From: Arthrobacter_M sp030063245
GTDB taxonomy: Bacteria > Actinomycetota > Actinomycetes > Actinomycetales > Micrococcaceae
Direction: 5' to 3'
Assembly (NCBI RefSeq): GCF_051131705.1
Contig: NZ_CP180316.1
Coordinates: 2,976,001-3,040,000, forward strand
DNA length: 64,000 nt
How positions within the stretch are numbered: the first letter of the stretch is position 1; every line of letters starts with the position of its first letter. Below are positions 24,914-33,658 of this stretch, piece by piece. The notes beneath the pieces are model-generated. The model was not told where the DNA came from, did not search any database, and saw nothing but the letters and a program-made list of their open reading frames with translations. The translations under genes and the position numbers were made by a program.

Positions 24914-26580
24914 TTGGCTATATCTCCGGCTGCTGTTCCCGCAGCTGCCTCCGCTGCACGTTCCCGGCGCAGGATGAAGCGCTGCACTTTTCCACTCGGC
25001 GTCTTGGGAAGGTGATCGACAAAATGAATGCGGCGTGGATACGCATGGGCGGCGAGTTTCGTTTTCACCAACCGCTGCAGCTCTTCGGCCAGCTCGCCGC
25101 TCCCGCCCACTCCTTCACGTAGGACAACGTACGCCTCCAGCACCTCGCCGCGGATCTCGTCCGGAGCTCCGACCGCAGCGCACTCCACGACGTCAGGGTG
25201 CTGGGCCAGCACGCTTTCCACATCAAAGGGTCCAATGCGGTAGCCCGCCATGATGATCACATCATCGTCACGGGCAGAGAAGTAGATGAATCCGTCCTCA
25301 TCCTTGCGGCCTGCGTCCCCGGTCAGGTACCAACGGCCGTCGGCGGTGTACCGGTCCGCCGTTTTTTCCGCTGCGCCGGCATAGCCCGTGAACCACATGA
25401 GCGGGCTCTTCGCTACCTCGATGGCAACCCGTCCGGCGGTGCCGGCCGGCGCCACAATATCCTCCAGGGGATCCAAAATGTCGGCGGACCAGCCGGGCAG
25501 ACTTGTACCCATGGATCCCTCACGAAGCGGTGCCTGGAGCTCCTCGCGCCACGCATTCCCCACCACCATGCCGTGTTCGGTTTGGCCGTACTGGTCACGC
25601 ACCGCCAGCCCCAGGGCTTCCTTGCTCCAAGTGATGACGTCAGGGGTCAGTGGCTCGCCGGCCGAGGAGGCCCGCCTCAGCCGGTGGCCTGCGCCCGCTG
25701 CGGAGCCTGCCCGCAACGACCGGTACACCGTGGGAGCAGCAGCAAAATTGGTGACCTTGAACCTGTCGAAGATCTGCCAGGTACGCTCCGCGGAGAACCC
25801 GCCCTGCAGCAGGATACTGCGGGTGCCGGTGGCCAGCGGGGCGAGAATAGCGAAATACAGCCCGTACGCCCAGCCCGGATCCGCTGCATTCCAGAAGACG
25901 TCGTCTGGTTGAACATCCAAGGCAAATTCCTGGTACGCAATGAACGAAGCGACGCTTCGCAGCGGAATGGGGACGCCCTTCGGCTCACCGGTGGTTCCGG
26001 ATGTGAAGAGTTGAACCAGCGTACCGTTGCCACCCACCGCCACGGCCTCAGGGCTGTCGGTATCTCCGGCGGCCCTGTTGCCCGACAGGAGCCCGCTAAA
26101 CGACAGGTCATACCCCAAAGCTTCGCCATGCGCCACGACAACCAGCGGGGTAGCATCCGAGGGAACCTCACCCGCGGGAACCAGTTTCCGGCGCTGATCC
26201 ACATCGCAGATCACCAGCTTGGATCCGGTGGCATTGAGCCGGAAAGCGATCGCATCGGCGGCGAAGGCGGTAAACAGCGGCACATCCACGGCCCCGCGCC
26301 GCCAGATCCCCAACAGCGCAATGATCAGGTCCTCGGACTTGCCCATCAAGGTCGCCACCGCATCCCCCGGCCGCACACCCAGTCCGTGCAGTGCCGCCGC
26401 GAACGCCGTCGACTTCTCCCGCAGTTCTCCATAGGTGAGATCCTTGTGGCTCAGGTCCGCCTGCACAATGGTGAAGGCGACCGCCTCCGCCGGGTGCCGG
26501 TCACAGAGAAGCTCCGCGGCACATGCGCCCGGAGCCTCAAAGATGTCCAATAGTTCCCGGACGCGTTCTTCACATGCCAT
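24910..26580 (-). CDS. AMP-forming acyl-CoA synthetase
   Basis: A 556-residue ANL-family enzyme. The P-loop TSGTTGEPKGV, DQYGQTEHGMVVGN, WYLTGDAGRKDEDGF, the hinge SARDDDVIIMAGYRIGPFDV and the catalytic lysine in PKTPSGKVQR are all present. It resembles acetyl- or medium-chain acyl-CoA synthetases (AcsA/MACS type), activating a carboxylate through an acyl-AMP; chain length cannot be told. The ATG at 26580 is preferred over the longer frame to 26661 because AGGGAG lies about 10 nt upstream. Confidence 0.92.
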   Translation of the reverse strand: MACEERVRELLDIFEAPGACAAELLCDRHPAEAVAFTIVQADLSHKDLTYGELREKSTAFAAALHGLGVRPGDAVATLMGKSEDLIIALLGIWRRGAVDVPLFTAFAADAIAFRLNATGSKLVICDVDQRRKLVPAGEVPSDATPLVVVAHGEALGYDLSFSGLLSGNRAAGDTDSPEAVAVGGNGTLVQLFTSGTTGEPKGVPIPLRSVASFIAYQEFALDVQPDDVFWNAADPGWAYGLYFAILAPLATGTRSILLQGGFSAERTWQIFDRFKVTNFAAAPTVYRSLRAGSAAGAGHRLRRASSAGEPLTPDVITWSKEALGLAVRDQYGQTEHGMVVGNAWREELQAPLREGSMGTSLPGWSADILDPLEDIVAPAGTAGRVAIEVAKSPLMWFTGYAGAAEKTADRYTADGRWYLTGDAGRKDEDGFIYFSARDDDVIIMAGYRIGPFDVESVLAQHPDVVECAAVGAPDEIRGEVLEAYVVLREGVGGSGELAEELQRLVKTKLAAHAYPRRIHFVDHLPKTPSGKVQRFILRRERAAEAAAGTAAGDIAK

Positions 26581-26700
26581 TGCAGCCACTCCCTGTCCCG
26601 CTTGCCCGTGTCCACCCGGAGATATGCTCCAAGGATCGCACACCGGTGTCCGGTCGGGCACCCGGACTGTCCGCAGACAACCCGGGTGGGAGGTTTTCTC

Positions 26701-27000
26701 TTAGCCTTCGCAGTCCCGGCAGTACAGTTTGCCGTTCTTTTCCCTGGCCACCTGGCTGCGGTGCCGGACCAGGAAGCAGGAGGAGCAGGTGAATTCGTCA
26801 TCTTGGGCAGGGATGACCTGCACCACGAGTTCCTCGCCCGAGAGATCGGCACCCGGCAGATCGATTCCTTCGGCCGTATCCGAATCCTCAACGTCTATGT
26901 GGGCGGTCTGTGCGCCTCCGCGCTGAACCTGAAGAGCCTGCAGGGACTCGGTTCCATTGTCATCATCTTTATTGCGTGGTGCGTCGTAATCCGTTGCCAT
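26701..27000 (-). CDS. DUF4193 zinc-ribbon protein
   Basis: A 99-residue acidic protein. The C-terminus has two CxxC pairs, TCSSCFLVRHRSQVA and YCRDCEG, a zinc ribbon typical of the actinobacterial DUF4193 family. The N-terminus MATDYDAPRNKDDD and following acidic stretch are also characteristic. Function is unknown; the family is highly conserved in actinobacteria. Confidence 0.92.
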   Translation of the reverse strand: MATDYDAPRNKDDDNGTESLQALQVQRGGAQTAHIDVEDSDTAEGIDLPGADLSGEELVVQVIPAQDDEFTCSSCFLVRHRSQVAREKNGKLYCRDCEG

Positions 27001-27513
27001 TCGGTTTCTCAGACTCCTGATGTGCTCGTTTTTTCGGCAGGTAATTCAGCGCCCCATACTAGCCCCTTAAGTCGGGAATTCAAGCCTTACTCAGCAGCTA
27101 TTCGTGTTTGACGACAACGCGGCCGCCCTTACCGCCGGAAGAGCGGTCTATATTGGCCTCCAAATCCCCGTGTTGACGCCGATTGCGCCACGCTTGTGCG
27201 GTTGATCACCTTTACTCAACGGCAGGAGGTGGTCGACGGCGGCAGTGAGCCAGGAGCCGAACCGCGGCAGTGTGCGGGACCCCGACGGCGGCAGCAGGCA
27301 CGGCGGCTTCTCGCCCGACAGACGGGACCGCGACGCCGGGAGCAGACAGACGGCTGGCCTGGGGACGGGATGTGCGGGCCGACGCTGCTCCGCAGCCGCC
27401 GGATCCGTTGCGCCACTGGTCGAAACATGGGAAGTGCGCTTAGCATTACGTGCAGGAGCGGCCAGGCGCCGCACCGGCAGCTCTCGCTGCCGGACCGGAA
27501 GGAGCGCAGAAAA
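27001..27513. other. Divergent intergenic region
   Basis: About 510 nt between the DUF4193 gene (leftward) and the histidine phosphatase gene (rightward). Open frames here lack start signals and family likeness. Part of it (27240-27420) is a low-complexity run of GGACGG/GGCAGCAG-like words. TATATT at 27150-27155 could be a -10 element. AAGGAG at 27499-27504 belongs to the phosphatase. Confidence 0.5.
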
Positions 27514-28353
27514 ATGGGAGCCGTTGAACTCATGCTGATCAGGCACGGGGAGAGCGCTGGCAACGTTGCCGCGACGGCTGCACAGGCCGCCGGAGCCGAG
27601 GTCATTGATATCGGCCTCCGTGACGCGGACGTTCCACTCAGTGAGACCGGGCTCCAGCAGGCTCAGGCACTGGGCCGGTGGCTGTCCGGAGCCACGGATC
27701 CCGGAGCCACCGGTCCCGGAGCCACACGGTCCTCGCGGGCAGACCCAGGGACGGCGGGGACGTCCAGTCCGGACAGTGGCAGCCCGTCGGCAGGAACGGC
27801 CGGATTCCGGCGACCGGACTCCGTCTGGTGTTCGCCGTATCTGCGGGCACGGCAGACTGCAGAGGGCGCCGGCCTGGCGTCCGGACCCGGACTGCGAATC
27901 GACGAGCGTCTGCGGGACCGCGAGCTGGGAATTCTGGATCTGCTCACTGCCGCGGGCGTCAGTGCCCGGTATCCGGAAGAAGCACTGCGCCGGGAATGGC
28001 TCGGCAAGTTCTATTACCGGCCCCCTGGCGGCGAGTCGTGGGCCGATGTCGCGCTCCGTCTGCGCTCACTGCTCGGCGACCTGGATCGCTTGGAAGGCGG
28101 CGGGTGCGCCGCGCTGGTCTGCCATGACGCCATCGTCCTGCTGATGCGGTACGTCTGCGAGGGCTTCACGGAGGAAGCGTTGCTGGCTCTGGCGGCGGGC
28201 ACCGCCGTTCTCAACGGCTCTGTCACACGGTTGGTTCGCCCGACCGGCAGCGGGGCGTGGGAGATCGCGTCGTTTAACGAAGTGGCGCATTTGGAAGCCG
28301 CAGGAGCACCTGTCACCGTCCACGCCGGGGACACCAACGTCCAGCCGCGCTGA
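27514..28353 (+). CDS. Histidine phosphatase (phosphoglycerate-mutase-like) with low-complexity insert
   Basis: A 279-residue protein. The RHG catalytic motif is LMLIRHGESAGN, the second arginine lies in CSPYLRARQTAEG, and the later His in ALVCHDAIVLLMRYV. About 55 residues rich in Gly, Ala, Thr, Ser and Pro separate the RHG region from CSPYLRAR, longer than in typical members. AAGGAG precedes the ATG by 9 nt. Its 3' end overlaps the probable start of the NnrD-like frame. The substrate is unknown. Confidence 0.87.
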   Translation: MGAVELMLIRHGESAGNVAATAAQAAGAEVIDIGLRDADVPLSETGLQQAQALGRWLSGATDPGATGPGATRSSRADPGTAGTSSPDSGSPSAGTAGFRRPDSVWCSPYLRARQTAEGAGLASGPGLRIDERLRDRELGILDLLTAAGVSARYPEEALRREWLGKFYYRPPGGESWADVALRLRSLLGDLDRLEGGGCAALVCHDAIVLLMRYVCEGFTEEALLALAAGTAVLNGSVTRLVRPTGSGAWEIASFNEVAHLEAAGAPVTVHAGDTNVQPR

Positions 28354-28426
28354 GCACCTCACACCGTCGCTGCTGCGCGGCTGGCAGCTGTCCCAAGAAG
28401 CTGCCGGGAAGGATGACCGCGGCACG

Positions 28427-29263
28427 GTGCTGGTCATCGGCGGGGCCCATCGGACACCTGGCGCCGCCGTGCTGACCGGCCTCGCGGCACTTCGTACAGG
28501 AGCAGGACGGCTCACCTTGGCGGTTGCCGCATCGGCTGCGGTCGCAGCCGCCATCGCGGTGCCGGAGTGCGGCGTGGTGGGGCTGCCGGAGCACTTCGGG
28601 GACGACGACGACGCCGAGAGCGAAGGCGGCGGCGCCGCGGGCAAAAGCGGCACCAGCGCCAGCGCCAGCAGCAGCAGCGTGGCCGCGGTTTTGGAAGAGG
28701 ATCTCGCCCAGGCCGACGTCGTTGTCATCGGCCCCGGTCTTGACGATGCTGACCGAACAACAGCCCTGTTGCGCGGCATCGCGCCCCTGCTGAAGGACGA
28801 AACGTCACTCGTCCTCGATGCCTACGCATTGGGTGTGCTGATCGACTTGGAGCCCCTGTACCGCCGGTGGGTGGGCCGGCTCGTGCTGACGCCAAACCGG
28901 GTGGAAGCGGCCCGGCTATTGGGAGTGGGTGCGGTGGAGATGGCTTCAGCTGTATCGAGGATCGCTGCAAAGTACGGGTCCGTCGTTACCGGGCAGGGTC
29001 TGATCGCCGATCCGGACGGCCGCCTCTGGGACGTCGGCGCGGGGAATCCGGGCCTCGGTACGTCCGGGAGCGGGGATGTCCTGGCCGGTGCCGTCGCCGG
29101 GTTCCTGGCGCGCAAGGCGACGCCCGCCCAGGCCGCGTGCTGGGCGACCTATCTACATGCCACCGCCGGGGACCGCCTTGCCGCCACCATCGGCCCGATC
29201 AGCTTCCTGGCCCGGGAGCTGTTGGACGCGATGCCCCGCGTGCTCGCCGAGCTCTCGACGTAG
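28427..29263 (+). CDS. nnrD: ADP-dependent NAD(P)H-hydrate dehydratase, start uncertain
   Basis: At least 278 residues. TVLVIGGAHRTPGAAVLTGL, VVVIGPGLDD, LVLDAYALGVL, RLVLTPNRVEAARLLG, SVVTGQGLIADPDG and GTSGSGDVLAGAVAGFLARK define a C-terminal-domain NnrD that repairs hydrated NAD(P)H. The N-terminal family motif (LTPSLLRGWQL) is present upstream, coded in frame from about 28358, yet that stretch has no ATG, GTG or TTG; the first normal start is the GTG at 28427, which cuts the motif off. A CTG at 28310 with AGGAG nearby is possible. A low-complexity insert (about 60-85) contains DDDDAESEGGG and Ser runs. No NnrE domain is fused. Confidence 0.82.
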   Translation: MLVIGGAHRTPGAAVLTGLAALRTGAGRLTLAVAASAAVAAAIAVPECGVVGLPEHFGDDDDAESEGGGAAGKSGTSASASSSSVAAVLEEDLAQADVVVIGPGLDDADRTTALLRGIAPLLKDETSLVLDAYALGVLIDLEPLYRRWVGRLVLTPNRVEAARLLGVGAVEMASAVSRIAAKYGSVVTGQGLIADPDGRLWDVGAGNPGLGTSGSGDVLAGAVAGFLARKATPAQAACWATYLHATAGDRLAATIGPISFLARELLDAMPRVLAELST

Positions 29264-29348
29264 TGGAGGGCGCGGAATGATTCTCAGCCGACGAACGGTT
29301 CCAGCCGAGGAGCAGGTCCCAACGAAAGGCAGTTCCACCCGGAGACCA

Positions 29349-29442
29349 GTTGTAACCGAAGACTAGTTACAACCGCCACAAAGTGGCGTATCTTACAAAA
29401 ACGGGGTCATCACAGCGAGGTCATCACACAGGGGTCATCACA
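29349..29442 (+). promoter_or_regulatory. Clustered inverted repeat, hairpin and triple direct repeat
   Basis: GTTGTAAC (29349-29356) and GTTACAAC (29366-29373) form a perfect 8-bp inverted repeat. CGCCAC-AAA-GTGGCG (29374-29388) is a perfect small hairpin directly after it. GGTCATCACA then occurs three times (29405-29414, 29419-29428, 29433-29442) at exact 14-bp spacing. All lie upstream of the 44-residue gene. Confidence 0.6.
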
Positions 29443-29484
29443 CCGTACAGCGGGCCAACCGGCCCCAGAGTTAGGGAGCACATC

Positions 29485-29619
29485 ATGCCTGACAAGTCGC
29501 CTCACCACCATGCAACGAAGAAGCCGGTCAAGAGCATCAAGGAAAAACGTGCGGAGAAACGGACCAAGACGGGGACCGACGCCGCGCCGGACGCAGTTGC
29601 GCATATTAAGAAGCACTAG
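29485..29619 (+). CDS. Small basic protein of unknown function
   Basis: A 44-residue protein starting MPDKSPHHHATKKPVKSIKE and continuing KRAEKRTKTGTDAAPDAVAH. AGGGAG lies about 10 nt before the ATG. It is Lys/His-rich with one predicted helix. Similar short genes occur in other Micrococcaceae from memory, but no function is known. A repeat-rich regulatory region precedes it. Confidence 0.75.
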   Translation: MPDKSPHHHATKKPVKSIKEKRAEKRTKTGTDAAPDAVAHIKKH

Positions 29620-29727
29620 GCAGACGTCGTACCCTACATGAGAAGCACTTCCCCAGCGGGCTCGCGACGGTCGCCGCACTGCTTGCCCATGTCCAGATGA
29701 GACCTTCCGCAGATGAAAGCAGGAACC

Positions 29728-30123
29728 ATGTTCGGCGACACCCAGGCATTCAGCGGTTTCTCCGTGGACAACGTATCGGCCGCTAAGAAGTTCTACGGCG
29801 ACACGCTCGGCCTGAAGGTGTCAGAGGAAAATGGCATGTTGAGGCTGCACCTTGCGGGGGGAACAACGGTGTTGGTCTACCCTTCCAGGGCCCACACCCC
29901 GGGCTCCTTCACGATCCTCAACTTCCCGGTTGCCGACATCGAAGGCGCCGTCGGTCAACTGAACCAGCGGGGTGTGCACTTCGAGCACTATGAGGGTATG
30001 CCCAACGAGACGGATGAACGGGGAATCTTCCGCAAGGGCGGCCCACTCATCGCGTGGTTCAAGGACCCGGCGGGCAACGTGCTAAGCGTGCTCCAGGATG
30101 CCGACGCTTCTGCTGACGCCTGA
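29728..30123 (+). CDS. VOC-superfamily (glyoxalase-like) protein
   Basis: A 131-residue single-module vicinal-oxygen-chelate protein: FSGFSVDNVSAAKKFYGDTL (strand and helix 1), LRLHLAGGTTVLVY, SFTILNFPVADIEGAVGQL and PLIAWFKDPAGNVLSVLQD. ATG at 29728 (CAGGAAC just upstream) is preferred; an ATG at 29713 is in frame. The catalytic metal ligands are not all evident. The role (dioxygenase, resistance or lyase) is undetermined. Confidence 0.87.
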   Translation: MFGDTQAFSGFSVDNVSAAKKFYGDTLGLKVSEENGMLRLHLAGGTTVLVYPSRAHTPGSFTILNFPVADIEGAVGQLNQRGVHFEHYEGMPNETDERGIFRKGGPLIAWFKDPAGNVLSVLQDADASADA

Positions 30124-30257
30124 GCGCGCGTACTCCAAATCCCCTGATTCTGCGCTCGCCAAGCCGCCTCTGCCGGTGTATTCCAAGGCCCCTGAGGCCG
30201 CGGTTAGCGAGACGCCGGGAATGGGCACCGATGCACGGATCGCCTATTCTTGAATCA

Positions 30258-30629
30258 ATGATTACCAGACGAGACGCCGCCCTTGCCCTTGATATACCGC
30301 TCGAAATGGCCTACCGCCACGGCATACCGTCCCGGATGACCGAGGCGGAGTTCGCCGACCTCCGGGACGATCCCCCGGCCTGGCTCGTCCAGTCGCGGGC
30401 CAACCGGACGGGGAAGAGGCCCGTTTGGGTCCAGCTGCGGTGCTATATCTGTGACTATACGGAAGCTGCCCGCCCGAAGAAATGGTGGCCGGAGTTCAGC
30501 TATGTCATCTGCGCGGATCACCAAACCGGCGAGCTTTCGAAGCCCGAGGCGGGCTTTCGCCGGAGCGAATTCGACGGTGTCGGCAGTCGCTTCATCGGCA
30601 TCGTGGACGAACCGATCGAACCGTCGTGA
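30258..30629 (+). CDS. Conserved actinobacterial protein of unknown function
   Basis: A 123-residue protein: RRDAALALDIPLEMAYRHGI, PPAWLVQSRANRTGKRPVWV, LRCYICDYTEAARPKKWWPE and VICADH. The CxxC and CADH pair could bind zinc. I recognise the pattern as a conserved actinobacterial family without a known function. ATG at 30258 is preferred over the upstream in-frame start at 30231. Confidence 0.7.
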   Translation: MITRRDAALALDIPLEMAYRHGIPSRMTEAEFADLRDDPPAWLVQSRANRTGKRPVWVQLRCYICDYTEAARPKKWWPEFSYVICADHQTGELSKPEAGFRRSEFDGVGSRFIGIVDEPIEPS

Positions 30630-30699
30630 GGCCTGCCGCGGGCCCGGCTGGCCTAGGCACGGCCCGATGGGAAGACCGGGAATGAAACCCTTCCGATCC

Positions 30700-31443
30700 T
30701 CAGCGCAGGAGCCGCGCGTCCAACCGGCGTTCAGTGGCCACGGCGTCCGGGCCTTCACCGGCTTTGGAGGTAACAATGTAGGCTGATTTGCCCGGTAATT
30801 CTGTCACGACATCCGCCAGTTCGGTGCCCCGGTAAACCAGCCCGACGCCGTCGTCCGTGCAGTGCGTGACGCCCAGGGTTCCGGCCGCCACCAGCTTGTG
30901 CACCAACGGTCGGCGCGCAACTTCGGAGTCATAGTGCACGCCGTTGCCGTAGGGCAGCAGGCCCAGCCCGTTCGTGACCGCGCGGAGTTCGGGGCCGAAG
31001 GAATCCGTAGTTCCGCCTTGGAACCAGCAGATGGATCCGGCGGATACGCCCGCGAGAACTATCCCCGCTTCCCAGGCCCGGCGGAAGATCGGGCCGAGCC
31101 CATGGACGCGCCAGAGCGCCAGGAGATTGGCGACGGATCCTCCGTTTACCCAGACCACGTCCTGGGACAGCAGGTGCGCCTCCATGTCCGCCATGTTGGG
31201 CATGGGAAAGAGGTTCAGATGGCTCAGGTCGAATCCTGCGACCCGGGCCGCTTCGCTGACGTCATTATTAAACCAGCGCTGGTCTCCGCTGGCGGTCCCG
31301 ACATGCGTAACCCGCGGCGCCCGGCCAGTCACACCGGAAAGGTCGACGGCGTGATGGACCAGGCTGTTGAATTCCAGCGGCGTCCGGATTCCCGTTTTAT
31401 ACCCACCGGAGGTGGCGAGAATAGTGGGGTAATCTGCAGCCAT
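30700..31443 (-). CDS. Peptidase E-like protein (family S51)
   Basis: A 247-residue protein. The nucleophile elbow GVSAGSICWFQGGTTDSFG carries the catalytic Ser of the dipeptidase E/cyanophycinase clan; the oxyanion region VVWVNGGSVANLLALWRVHG and NGVHYDSEVARRPL support it. The usual substrates of PepE are Asp-X dipeptides, but the exact activity is unknown. Cytosolic, with no signal peptide. It stands alone and is convergent with the gene before it. Confidence 0.88.
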   Translation of the reverse strand: MAADYPTILATSGGYKTGIRTPLEFNSLVHHAVDLSGVTGRAPRVTHVGTASGDQRWFNNDVSEAARVAGFDLSHLNLFPMPNMADMEAHLLSQDVVWVNGGSVANLLALWRVHGLGPIFRRAWEAGIVLAGVSAGSICWFQGGTTDSFGPELRAVTNGLGLLPYGNGVHYDSEVARRPLVHKLVAAGTLGVTHCTDDGVGLVYRGTELADVVTELPGKSAYIVTSKAGEGPDAVATERRLDARLLR

Positions 31444-31782
31444 TCCATGCCTCTTTCAGTACGCGTGTGACCACCCTACACGCCCGGTTTGCGGCTCCGT
31501 CGGGAACCGGGATTGACGCCAGCGGCATGCCGGAAGTACGAAATGCCATTATTTCCATTATCGTGAGTAGTACCGAGCATTCGGATTAAGCGATGGTGAG
31601 CCCTTATACGGCCGGAAGACCGCAGTTGTGCGGCGCCTCCGACACCCTCATCCGTTTCCTCCACAGATTTTTCAGGCAGCGCAGAATCTGCGGTGCCAGC
31701 AGGCTCTCGCCCCGCAGGGGTCAGTGCCCGCAGTCTTCCAAGAGCCGATACGGCCGGCTAATTTCGACGAAAGTGAACCACG
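31444..31782. other. Intergenic region upstream of rnj
   Basis: About 340 nt between the divergent PepE and RNase J genes. Nothing here matches a gene family I recognise. It probably holds both promoters and an RNase J leader. RNase J genes are often preceded by dapA; none is here. Confidence 0.5.
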
Positions 31783-33462
31783 ATGAACCTGTCCCACCAG
31801 ATCCCTTCAGCCCCACCCGCACTGCCAGCCGGTGCCCTGAGAGTAATGAACTTGGGTGGGCTCGGGGAAGTCGGACGCAACATGACGGTCTTCGAGTTCG
31901 CCGGCAAGCTCCTGATTGTGGACTGCGGCGTGCTTTTCCCGGAAGAGCACCAGCCGGGCATCGACGTCATCCTGCCGGACTTCAGCTCCATCCGGGACCG
32001 CCTCCAGGACGTTGTCGCCATCGTTCTCACGCACGGCCATGAGGACCACATCGGCGGTGTGCCGTACCTGCTGCGGGAACGACGCGATATCCCTGTCCTC
32101 GGTTCAAAGCTGACGCTCGCATTTATTAAGGCGAAGCTGAAGGAACACGGCATCAGCCCGCGCACCGTTCAGGTCCAGGAGGGGCAGAGCAAGAAATTCG
32201 GGCCCTTTGACCTGGAGTTCTTTGCGGTAAACCACTCGATCCCGGACGGCCTCGCGGTCGCTGTCAAGACCGGAGCGGGCACGGCGCTGCACACCGGCGA
32301 CTTCAAGATGGACCAGTTCCCGCTGGACCAGCGCATCACAGACCTGGCCGGCTTTGCCCGGCTCGGAGCGGAGGGCGTGGACCTGTTCCTGACGGACTCC
32401 ACCAACGCCGAGGTGCCGGGTTTCACCACCTCGGAAGAGGATCTTGCGCCAGCCATAGACACGGTCTTCCGGACGGCTCCGCGGCGGATCATCGTCTCCA
32501 GTTTCGCCAGCCATGTGCACCGGATCCAGCAGGTCATGGATGCCGCGCACCGGCACGGCCGCAAGGTTGCCTTCGTCGGCCGGTCCATGGTCCGCAACAT
32601 GGGCATTGCCCGTGAACTCGGTTACTTGACGGTCCCCCGCGGCACCCTGGTCGATTTCAAGGCGCTGCAGGGCCTGCCGGACAAGAAGGTCGTCCTGATC
32701 TGCACCGGTTCCCAAGGCGAGCCGATGGCTGCGCTGTCCCGGATCGCCAACCGAGACCACATGATCGAAATCGGTGAAGGCGACACAGTGCTGCTGGCCA
32801 GTTCCCTCATCCCCGGCAACGAGAACGCCATTTACCGCGTGATCAACTCGCTCACCCGGTTGGGCGCCAACGTGGTCCATAAGGGCAACGCCAAGGTCCA
32901 TGTTTCCGGCCATGCCAGCGCCGGCGAGCTGGTGTACTGCTACAACATCGTCAAGCCCAAGAACGTCATGCCGGTGCACGGCGAGTTCCGGCATCTGAAG
33001 GCCAATGCGAAGCTGGCCATGCGGACCGGGCTGGAAGCGAGCCAGGTGGCTATCGCGGACAACGGCGACGCCGTCGACCTGCACAACGGCAAGATCAGCA
33101 TCACCGGGAGCGTCCCGGTCGGCTACGTCTTCGTGGATGGACAGACCGTTGGCGGCGCCACCGAGGAATCCCTGGAGGACCGGCGCAAGCTGGCCGAGGA
33201 AGGCCTCATTACCGTGCTGGCCATCGTCGATCCTGACACCTCCGCGCTCGCTGAGGATCCGGAGTTCTTCGTCCGCGGCTTCGTCCACCAGCCCGCCGAC
33301 TTCGGGCCGGCAATACAGGCCATCGCGAAGGCGCTCAGCTCGGCGCCCCGTTCGCACTCGAGCGTGCAGCTTGAGGCGCTGATCGAGAACACTGTGAGCC
33401 GGTGGATGCACAAGACGTACCGTCGCAGCCCGCTCGTCACCGCGATCGTCGTCGACGCCTAG
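31783..33462 (+). CDS. rnj: Ribonuclease J
   Basis: A 559-residue metallo-beta-lactamase/beta-CASP enzyme. The zinc motif THGHEDHIGGVPYLL, ALHTGDFKMDQ, DSTNAEVPGFT, the beta-CASP region SSFASHVHRIQQV and CTGSQGEPMAALSRI, HVSGHASAGEL, VMPVHGEFRHL and a C-terminal domain of about 100 residues are all present. It is an endo- and 5'-3' exoribonuclease in mRNA decay and rRNA maturation. Length matches the family. Confidence 0.95.
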   Translation: MNLSHQIPSAPPALPAGALRVMNLGGLGEVGRNMTVFEFAGKLLIVDCGVLFPEEHQPGIDVILPDFSSIRDRLQDVVAIVLTHGHEDHIGGVPYLLRERRDIPVLGSKLTLAFIKAKLKEHGISPRTVQVQEGQSKKFGPFDLEFFAVNHSIPDGLAVAVKTGAGTALHTGDFKMDQFPLDQRITDLAGFARLGAEGVDLFLTDSTNAEVPGFTTSEEDLAPAIDTVFRTAPRRIIVSSFASHVHRIQQVMDAAHRHGRKVAFVGRSMVRNMGIARELGYLTVPRGTLVDFKALQGLPDKKVVLICTGSQGEPMAALSRIANRDHMIEIGEGDTVLLASSLIPGNENAIYRVINSLTRLGANVVHKGNAKVHVSGHASAGELVYCYNIVKPKNVMPVHGEFRHLKANAKLAMRTGLEASQVAIADNGDAVDLHNGKISITGSVPVGYVFVDGQTVGGATEESLEDRRKLAEEGLITVLAIVDPDTSALAEDPEFFVRGFVHQPADFGPAIQAIAKALSSAPRSHSSVQLEALIENTVSRWMHKTYRRSPLVTAIVVDA

Positions 33463-33658
33463 CCGGCGCGTCGTCCCCGGATCGACGCAGCGGGCGGAGC
33501 GTCTTGGCCGCCAACAACGGATCAGGAAAAAAGTGCTGGCCCCCCGTTTCACACTTGGGGGGTGCGCAAAACGGAAGACCAGCAATGTAAGCATAGCCGG
33601 AAATTTCCGTGCGTAAAATCAGAGGCAACACGTCCCCCGACGTTCGAGGTAGCATCCC

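Noticed and set aside
27196..27513. Upstream coding extension of the histidine phosphatase
   Set aside because: The RHG motif should lie near the N-terminus, and the ATG at 27514 has AAGGAG in place.
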